From an uncultured Prevotellaceae bacterium (GTDB lineage: Bacteria; Bacteroidota; Bacteroidia; Bacteroidales; Bacteroidaceae): a stretch of DNA of 5,828 nt. The position numbers and the translations under genes were made by a program. The stretch's first letter is position 1, and the number at the start of each line of letters is the position of its first letter. The stretch lies in assembly GCA_937892315.1 (NCBI GenBank), contig CALAVF010000138.1, positions 1 through 5,828 on the forward strand, written 5' to 3'. The notes beneath the pieces were generated by a model, which searched no databases, was not told the origin of the DNA, and saw nothing but the letters and a program-made list of their open reading frames with translations. This document shows positions 1-4,850 of this stretch, piece after piece.

Positions 1-473
1 GCAGCGGGAATCTCGACGATGCTCAGTCATACTTCCGTCAGGCACTGAGCCTCAGCCCCAACGCACCAGAGCCCAATGTGAACCTGGGCATGATTGCCAT
101 TCAGAACAGCCAGTTCCAAGATGCGGAGATGTACATTGCCAAGGGTGTCGGTGCCAGCAACTTCGACGAGGCATTGGGTCATCTCTATGTGGCTCAAGGG
201 AAGTACAATCAGGCATCGGCTAAGTTTGCAAAGTCTGCCAACAACAGTGCCGCCCTGTCCAACATCTTGTCACAGGACTATTCTGACGCACTCCAGACAC
301 TGAACAAAATCAAGAATCCTGATGCCACGACCTACTACCTGCGTGCCATCTTGGCGGCTCGCATGGAGGACAAGTCGGAAGTGAAGGACAATCTCGCCAA
401 GGCAATCGCCCTCGACCCTTCTTTGGCAAAGAAGGCTGCCAACGATGCCGAGTTTTCTGACTACAACAAGTAA
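1..473 (+). CDS. TPR-repeat protein, C-terminal part (5' end outside window)
   Basis: The reading frame is open from base 3 to the TAA at 471-473, so this is the last ~156 codons of a longer gene; the GTG at 78 is internal and should not be taken as the start. The first visible residues (SGNLDDAQSYFRQALSLSP, then N-A-P-E-P-N-V-N-L-G) are classic tetratricopeptide helix pairs, with the A-x-x-Y/F-x-x-A-L-x-L-x-P spacing. Further TPR-like pairs follow around EALGHLYVAQGKYNQASAKF and YYLRAILAARMEDK, and the end reads NLAKAIALDPSLAKKAANDAEF. TPR arrays are protein-protein scaffolds; in Bacteroidales many sit in envelope-associated lipoproteins. The protein's N-terminus, and hence its signal peptide or other domains, is not visible, so no specific function is given. 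It lies 60 nt upstream of the DUF4369 lipoprotein on the same strand and may share its transcript. Coding is very likely; the TPR call is strong. Confidence 0.85.
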   Translation, partial: SGNLDDAQSYFRQALSLSPNAPEPNVNLGMIAIQNSQFQDAEMYIAKGVGASNFDEALGHLYVAQGKYNQASAKFAKSANNSAALSNILSQDYSDALQTLNKIKNPDATTYYLRAILAARMEDKSEVKDNLAKAIALDPSLAKKAANDAEFSDYNK

Positions 474-486
474 CCCTCCCGCCCCC

Positions 487-526
487 AAAAACTCAAAAAC
501 TTAAAAACTTACGAACTCCAAAACTC
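487..526 (+). repeat. 8-bp tandem repeat, five units (AAAAACTY-like)
   Basis: Five consecutive 8-nt units start at 487, 495, 503, 511 and 519. The first three are AAAAACTC, AAAAACTT and AAAAACTT; the last two are degenerate (ACGAACTC, CAAAACTC). The array ends 7 nt before the GTG start at 534 and fills most of the gap after the TPR gene. It lies outside any gene. Because it abuts the start codon, a change in copy number would alter the leader of the downstream gene, but no coding frame crosses it. Confidence 0.75.
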
Positions 527-533
527 ACACCCC

Positions 534-1580
534 GTGAAACGTCCTCTACACATATTATATATATTAGGGCTGATACTCTCGGTGGCATCCTGTGGTCCCG
601 AAGGTAATTCTTTCCGCATCAAAGGTAGTTTCCGCGATATGGAAGGGGGAGAACTTTACATCTACAATCTCTCGGACGATTACTCGCGACTCGACACCTT
701 GAAGATACAAGAGGGTAAGTTCCTCTATCGAGGGTTGACAGAAGAGGTGGTTCCTTTCATTTTGGTCTTTCCGAACGGCATGGAGCAGGTGATTTTTGCA
801 GGACCAGGCAACGATTTGCGGTATGAGGCGACGGCAAACGACCTGAGGAACTATGTGGTGAACGGCAGCGAAGAAAACAAGTTGATGAACCAGTTTCGTC
901 AGGAAACTTACACATTCCGTCCTTCGAGAGTGGCTGAAACGGCTCGTACCTACATCAAGATGCACCCCGATTCGCCGGTCGCCATCTACCTCTTTGACCG
1001 TTATTATGTGCAGGACGAGGAGATCAGCACAAAGGAACTGGCAGACCTGCTGACTCCGTTGAAGAAAGCCTTTCCCCACAGTCATTACCTGCTGGATATT
1101 AACACCAAGATGAAAGCCCTGCAACGCATTCAGGTAGGCAAGAAACTGCCTGATGTCACCCTCACCCAGAAAGACAAGAAAACCAAGAAATTGTGGGCAA
1201 GTGAACGGGACTACAACCTGATTACCTTTTGGGCAACATGGATGCCCAATGGTTTCGATTATCTGTGGAAGTTGCGGAAAAGCAACGATGCCTACAAGGA
1301 TGACGGACGGTTGCGGATGGTGGCAATCTCCCTCGACATCGAACGTTATCGCTGGGAAGATGCTATCCGTCCCGACTCTACCAACCACATCGAACATTAT
1401 TGCGACGGATTGAGTTTCGAGTCGAAAATGGCAAAGACCCTCGGAGTTGACAACCTGCCCAGTTACATACTCACCGACAAGGAACATAAAATCTTGGAAA
1501 AAGGGACAGACCTTGGAGAGTTGGCTGGAACGCTCAAGAAATACTTGGACAAGTCCTCAATACCTGAAAAAGAGAAATAG
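534..1580 (+). CDS. Lipoprotein with DUF4369-like N-domain and redox-dead thioredoxin-like (TlpA/AhpC-TSA) C-domain
   Basis: The 348-aa protein starts at GTG 534. This start is chosen because it gives a complete lipoprotein signal: K2-R3, a hydrophobic run at residues 5-16 and a lipobox VASC with C20; the next in-frame ATG would lose the signal. Residues ~27-110 (SFRIKGSFRDMEGGELYIYN, then G-K-F-x-Y-R-G) resemble DUF4369, the beta-rich N-domain common in Bacteroidetes thioredoxin-fold lipoproteins. A helical linker covers ~115-195. Residues ~200-340 form the thioredoxin-like domain: V-G-K-K-L-P-D-V-T-L, the core strand NLITFWATW (228-236) and a cis-proline region NLPSYILTD with P309. Where WCxxC is expected the protein has W236-M-P-N-G240, so both catalytic cysteines are missing; the only other Cys is C290. 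A classical disulfide reductase role is therefore unlikely, and a binding or structural envelope role is inferred. There is no clear Shine-Dalgarno. It ends directly against the comM start. Confidence 0.88.
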   Translation: MKRPLHILYILGLILSVASCGPEGNSFRIKGSFRDMEGGELYIYNLSDDYSRLDTLKIQEGKFLYRGLTEEVVPFILVFPNGMEQVIFAGPGNDLRYEATANDLRNYVVNGSEENKLMNQFRQETYTFRPSRVAETARTYIKMHPDSPVAIYLFDRYYVQDEEISTKELADLLTPLKKAFPHSHYLLDINTKMKALQRIQVGKKLPDVTLTQKDKKTKKLWASERDYNLITFWATWMPNGFDYLWKLRKSNDAYKDDGRLRMVAISLDIERYRWEDAIRPDSTNHIEHYCDGLSFESKMAKTLGVDNLPSYILTDKEHKILEKGTDLGELAGTLKKYLDKSSIPEKEK

Positions 1581-3149
1581 ATGCTTTCAAAAGTTCATAG
1601 TGCCACACTGCAAGGCCTCAATGCGATAGCCATCACGGTTGAGGTAGATAACTATGATGCGGGGCAAGTGCCTCGGTTTAACGTCGTGGGGTTGCCCGAT
1701 AGTGCTGTGAAGGAAAGCCAAGACCGTGTGCAGTCGGCACTTCGGGTCAATGGTTACAAGGCTCCTTTCAAGTCCATCATTGTCAATCTTGCTCCTGCCG
1801 ATGTGCGGAAAGAGGGGACGGGATTCGACTTGCCGATGGCGATAGGCGTCTTGCTGTCTTACGAGTTCCTGCAAGTGGACCATATCGAGCGATATATGTT
1901 TGTGGGCGAATTGGGACTTGACGGGAGCGTGCTGCCCGTGAAGGGCATCCTGCCCATCTCCATCAAGGCACGCGAACTGGGCTACGAAGGACTTTTTGTG
2001 CCAGCCGAAAATGCCCGGGAAGCAGCCGTCGTGAACAAACTCAAAGTGTATGGCATCACGCATCTGAATGATGTGATTGACTTTTTCAATGGCAATCGGC
2101 AAATCGAGCCCACCGTGGTGAACACCCGTGAAGAGTTCTATTCGCAGATGTTCACGTTTGATTTCGACTTCGATGAGGTGAAAGGTCAGGAGAACGTGAA
2201 ACGTGCCTTCGAGGTGGCAGCGGCAGGCGGTCACAACATCGTTCTGGTCGGTTCCCCAGGGTGTGGCAAGTCGATGATGGCAAAACGTCTGCCTTCCATC
2301 TTGCCGCCACTCTCTCTCAGCGAGAGCCTTGAGACCACACAGATACATTCCATTGCAGGAAAACTGAAGAAAGACGCTTCCCTCATCAGCCAACGCCCTT
2401 TCCGTGCACCTCACCACACGGTATCTGACGTTGCCCTTGTGGGTGGTGGCAACACCTTCATGCCCGGGGAAATCTGTCTCGCCCACAATGGAGTCCTCTT
2501 TCTCGACGAACTGCCCGAGTTCAACCGCTCCGTCCTCGAAACCCTCCGCCAGCCTCTCGAAGACCGTGTCATCACCATCTCGCGTGCTCGCTACAACTTC
2601 ACCCTTCCATGCTCCTTCATGCTGGTTGCGTCCATGAATCCCTGTCCTTGTGGCTACCATCACCATCCCACTCGGAAATGCGTCTGTACCCCTGCCCAGA
2701 TTCAGCGATACATGAACAAAATCTCAGGTCCCCTCATGGACCGTATAGACATTCAGGTAGAGGTTGAGAGTGTGCCTTTCGAGGACATCTCCAAGGCACC
2801 CAAGGGCGAACCCTCTTCCGCCATCAGAGAACGAGTGCTCAAGGCTCGCCAGATTCAGGCGGAACGCTACAGTTCCCTCCCTAAACAGGGAGGGTTGGGG
2901 AGAGTCCACTGCAATGCCCAAATGACCACCTCCCTCCTCCAGAAATATGTCCAACTCGACGATGCCGCCCTCAACCTTCTTCGCACAGCCATGAAGAAGT
3001 TCAACCTCTCTGCCCGTGCCTACGACCGCATCCTCAAGGTCTCTCGCACCATTGCCGACCTCGAAGGCTCAGAGCGAGTGCTGAGCCACCACATTGCCGA
3101 AGCCATCGGCTATCGCAACCTTGATCGTGACAATTGGATGGAAGAGTGA
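1581..3149 (+). CDS. comM: ComM/YifB family Mg-chelatase-like AAA+ ATPase
   Basis: The 522-aa protein is full length for the family. Residues 1-~175 are the N-terminal ChlI/Lon-protease-like fold (FNVVGLPDSAVKES at 33-46, VNLAPADVRKEG at 68-79, GELGLDGSVLPVKG at 109-122). The AAA+ core has Walker A GSPGCGKS (224-231, K230), Walker B GVLFLDE (304-310, D309/E310), a four-cysteine probable zinc site (C355, C357, C367, C369) and an arginine-finger-type LMDRIDI (R388). The C-terminal Mg-chelatase domain includes NLSARAYDRILKVSRTIADL (475-494). In characterised bacteria ComM is a hexameric helicase that promotes branch migration of incoming ssDNA during natural transformation; homologues are widespread outside known competent species, so its role here is inferred. 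The ATG follows the upstream TAG with no gap, behind an A/G-rich stretch, which suggests coupling to the lipoprotein gene. Residues ~431-441 carry an insert-like segment that coincides with a palindrome. Confidence 0.96.
   Translation: MLSKVHSATLQGLNAIAITVEVDNYDAGQVPRFNVVGLPDSAVKESQDRVQSALRVNGYKAPFKSIIVNLAPADVRKEGTGFDLPMAIGVLLSYEFLQVDHIERYMFVGELGLDGSVLPVKGILPISIKARELGYEGLFVPAENAREAAVVNKLKVYGITHLNDVIDFFNGNRQIEPTVVNTREEFYSQMFTFDFDFDEVKGQENVKRAFEVAAAGGHNIVLVGSPGCGKSMMAKRLPSILPPLSLSESLETTQIHSIAGKLKKDASLISQRPFRAPHHTVSDVALVGGGNTFMPGEICLAHNGVLFLDELPEFNRSVLETLRQPLEDRVITISRARYNFTLPCSFMLVASMNPCPCGYHHHPTRKCVCTPAQIQRYMNKISGPLMDRIDIQVEVESVPFEDISKAPKGEPSSAIRERVLKARQIQAERYSSLPKQGGLGRVHCNAQMTTSLLQKYVQLDDAALNLLRTAMKKFNLSARAYDRILKVSRTIADLEGSERVLSHHIAEAIGYRNLDRDNWMEE
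2871..2903 (+). repeat. GC-rich palindromic element in frame inside comM
   Basis: CCCTCCCT (2875-2882) and AGGGAGGG (2887-2894) form an 8-bp perfect stem around a 4-nt loop AAAC, followed by TTGGGGAGAG. The segment encodes SSLPKQGGLGR (residues 431-441), a proline/glycine-rich patch between the helical segment AIRERVLKARQIQAERY and HCNAQM. From memory of Bacteroidales ComM proteins, this linker is usually about five residues shorter and charged. Similar CCCTCCC-loop-GGGAGGG-TTGGGG elements are recalled as dispersed repeats in Bacteroidetes genomes. The structure is directly visible; its identity as a mobile or dispersed element is inferred. Confidence 0.55.
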
Positions 3150-3180
3150 AACCTAAAAGGATATTTTATGTCATTTTTTA

Positions 3181-3189
3181 CCCCCCCCC
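3181..3189 (+). repeat. Poly-C tract (nine C) upstream of the pilus promoter
   Basis: Nine consecutive C residues sit in an otherwise T/A-rich intergenic region, 31 nt after the comM stop and 35 nt upstream of the -33 box. It is the longest homopolymer I noticed in the window. Homopolymer runs of this length can change length by slipped-strand mispairing; here a change would alter upstream spacing, not a reading frame. Confidence 0.7.
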
Positions 3190-3223
3190 TATTTACTTTT
3201 TTCACATTTTGTGCTCATTTTTC

Positions 3224-3254
3224 TTTGTTTATTATCTCTTTTTCTGTATATTTG
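3224..3254 (+). promoter_or_regulatory. Bacteroidetes-type promoter for the fimbrial genes
   Basis: TTTG at 3224-3227 is the -33 element. After exactly 19 nt, TATATTTG at 3247-3254 matches the -7 consensus TAnnTTTG at every fixed position. This is the architecture recognised by the primary sigma factor of Bacteroidetes. Transcription would start around 3258-3262, giving a leader of roughly 30-35 nt before the ATG at 3294. The surrounding T-rich sequence (3190-3253) is typical of such promoters. This is the only site of this quality I found in the intergenic gaps. Confidence 0.8.
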
Positions 3255-3293
3255 CCCCGAATTGTGAAGATTTGTGATAAATAAGCACATCTT

Positions 3294-3986
3294 ATGGTGC
3301 AGATTCGGGAAAAGACGATAGTGACAGTTCTACTGCTTCTGGTTGCCGTGGCGACGAGCCACGCACAGAGTGCCGACATCATCAGTGGTGACACGCTGAG
3401 GAGAACGGTGCCTGTGTCTGGAAAATCCGATCAGAGCCCATGGGGAGCACCCCCCAACTATCGTCATTCTTCCCTTTCCGTCAGGACAAATCTTCTTTTT
3501 GATGTCCTCCTCTCCCCCAACATCGGTGTGGAATGGTCTTTTACTCCGCAATGGTCGTTGGTGGGTGACTACACATGGGGAGATCTCTCGTACAAAGGGG
3601 GTGACCGTCGGTATGCCGTATCGGAAGGGAGTCTTGAAGTGCGGCATTATTTGTCCGACGCTCCTCGTGCTTCTTTTTATTGGGGTGTTTATGCGCTTGT
3701 GGGCGAGTTCAACTATAAACTCTCCGACACAGGCCGGCAAGGCAATCATGTGGGTCTTGGATTCTCCGGAGGGTATCAGTTTACCATCGCTCGCCGGCTT
3801 CAACTCGACCTCGGCGCTGCTTTAGGTTACCTGCATGTAGGCAACGGCAAACGTTACTGGCATCGAGAAGATGTAAATCTGCAGTTTTGGCGTGAAGACT
3901 TCAGCAGAGACACTTTCATGCCGCTCTCTTTGCGAGCCACCCTCGTCTGGAATCTGCTTCCACTGAAGAAAGGAGGTCGCCTATGA
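3294..3986 (+). CDS. DUF3575-domain protein of the fimbrial (type V pilus) locus
   Basis: The 230-aa protein has a Sec signal peptide: R5-K7, a hydrophobic core ~8-21 and a probable signal peptidase I cut after S-H-A24, leaving Q25. Residues ~60-222 match the DUF3575 pattern: SVRTNLLFDVLLSPNIGVEW (62-81), then W-S-L-V-G-D-Y-T-W (87-95), a central GVYALVGEFNYKL (131-143), G-L-G-F-S-G-G-Y-Q-F (154-163) and alternating strands LQLDLGAALGYLHVG (169-183). The N-L-L-x-D and P-N-I-G-V-E motifs are the family's signature. The alternating polar/hydrophobic strands suggest a small outer-membrane beta-barrel or envelope-associated protein. DUF3575 genes recur in Bacteroidales fimbrial loci, and this context supports a role in pilus biogenesis, but the molecular function is not established. 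It is the first gene behind the promoter and overlaps the next gene by four bases. Confidence 0.88.
   Translation: MVQIREKTIVTVLLLLVAVATSHAQSADIISGDTLRRTVPVSGKSDQSPWGAPPNYRHSSLSVRTNLLFDVLLSPNIGVEWSFTPQWSLVGDYTWGDLSYKGGDRRYAVSEGSLEVRHYLSDAPRASFYWGVYALVGEFNYKLSDTGRQGNHVGLGFSGGYQFTIARRLQLDLGAALGYLHVGNGKRYWHREDVNLQFWREDFSRDTFMPLSLRATLVWNLLPLKKGGRL
3970..3977 (+). promoter_or_regulatory. Strong Shine-Dalgarno for the overlapping lipoprotein gene
   Basis: AAGGAGGT lies 5 nt upstream of the ATG at 3983 and is an extended match to the 16S rRNA anti-Shine-Dalgarno. It lies inside the last codons of the DUF3575 gene, where it encodes part of KKGGR. Bacteroidetes generally make little use of Shine-Dalgarno sites, and no other start in the window has one this good. 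Confidence 0.75.
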
Positions 3987-4774
3987 ACAAGAGAAACATT
4001 TTCCTTGCCCTTTCCGTCCTGTTGCTTGCTGCGTGTGTGAAGGATGACCTGTGGCAAGAGCACTATCAGAAAGCCTATCTGGCAGGTGAAGACATCGGTG
4101 TTTCAGCCGACAGCATTGCGACGGTGGCGAGGGAGACCCGTGCGGCAGAGAGTGACGGGTGGATGGTTCCCATGCCGGGATACCTGACCGTGGTGAGCAG
4201 CCATTATTTTTCCAGCGATCACGGTGATTACATTTTCCGGCAGCGTTCAGGGGTGGAAGCGATGCATAATGTCCACGCGAACGTCAAGGTGGTAGAAGGT
4301 GATCCTGCCGACATTCAGTCTCTCGTTTGTACGATAGACGGACTTGCTTCGCGTTATGACATCCCTCAGGCACGTTTGCTGGGGCCTTCTGCGGCTACGC
4401 GTAACACCGTCACGATGGCAGGCACAGAGGGTCATGCCAATTATCGGCTTTTGGGAGCCATCGCTGAGCAGCAAATGCTTACGCTTCATCTTCTCACCAC
4501 AGGCGGACAAGAGTATGAGGTGGAAATGGATGCCTCCCTTGTGATGAAGACACTCAGTCCTACTCCTTTTGAGGTTGCGGAAGAGAGCAGCACCTTCACC
4601 AACTTAGAGACAGGCATCAGTTCGGAGGTGCAGGTGCAGATCGAAACCTCCATCAATGTGAATGTCAATATCGACATCGAGATACACCTCCCGGACCCCA
4701 ATCATCCGGAGGCAACTTTTACCGCAGCCATTACGAATTGGGCAGTCAACGAAGAAGACATCAACGTCTATTGA
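3983..4774 (+). CDS. DUF5119/Mfa2-like fimbrial lipoprotein
   Basis: The 263-aa protein has a lipoprotein signal: K3-R4, hydrophobic residues 6-15 and lipobox LAAC with C18, followed by KDDL, much as in Mfa2/FimB-type anchor proteins. The rest is predicted beta-rich: MPGYLTVVSSHYF (64-76), a V-K-V-V-E-G-D-P-A-D-I-Q-S-L-V segment (101-115) resembling the family's second beta-domain, and an alternating stretch NVNVNIDIEIHLP (225-237) before the C-terminal NWAVNEEDINVY. Position and layout (lipoprotein between DUF3575 and fimbrillin, ending in W plus acidic residues and I-N-V) fit DUF5119, an Mfa2-like group found in fimbrial operons. Such proteins are thought to anchor or nucleate the pilus at the outer membrane. 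The family name is inferred from pattern and context, not a clear motif. The start overlaps the preceding stop as ATGA and has a strong Shine-Dalgarno, indicating tight co-translation. Confidence 0.78.
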   Translation: MNKRNIFLALSVLLLAACVKDDLWQEHYQKAYLAGEDIGVSADSIATVARETRAAESDGWMVPMPGYLTVVSSHYFSSDHGDYIFRQRSGVEAMHNVHANVKVVEGDPADIQSLVCTIDGLASRYDIPQARLLGPSAATRNTVTMAGTEGHANYRLLGAIAEQQMLTLHLLTTGGQEYEVEMDASLVMKTLSPTPFEVAEESSTFTNLETGISSEVQVQIETSINVNVNIDIEIHLPDPNHPEATFTAAITNWAVNEEDINVY

Positions 4775-4850
4775 CCCAGATGGCGGCAAAATACAACTCA
4801 ATCTTTTATCAGAATCGAAGAATCTAACCATAATTAAAAAATTGTCAACA

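Noticed and set aside
78..80. GTG at 78 as start of the TPR gene
   Set aside because: TPR-like coding continues upstream in the same frame to the window edge, so this codon is internal.
564..1487. Long open frame on the - strand opposite the DUF4369 lipoprotein gene
   Set aside because: It shows no recognisable domain or signal peptide and mirrors a gene with clear lipobox and thioredoxin motifs; it is a codon-bias shadow.
1587..2666. 359-codon open frame on the - strand opposite comM
   Set aside because: It is entirely antisense to a strongly supported ATPase gene, the product has no family pattern, and no promoter drives it.
3150..3223. Rho-independent terminator after comM
   Set aside because: T runs are present but no GC-rich hairpin precedes them; the T-rich stretch better fits promoter-upstream sequence.
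3273..3289. TGTG...CACA dyad (CRP-like) in the pilus leader
   Set aside because: Half-sites are only 4 bp with a 9-nt spacer instead of 8, and it lies downstream of the promoter; likely chance.
3150..3293. Invertible promoter segment of the Bacteroides type
   Set aside because: I found no inverted repeats longer than about 4 bp flanking the promoter in this gap.
4775..4850. Separate promoter for the fimbrillin gene
   Set aside because: There is no TAnnTTTG with a TTTG 19-21 nt upstream; the TTGACC at 4771 has no matching downstream box. Co-transcription is the simpler reading, though an RNA processing site cannot be excluded.
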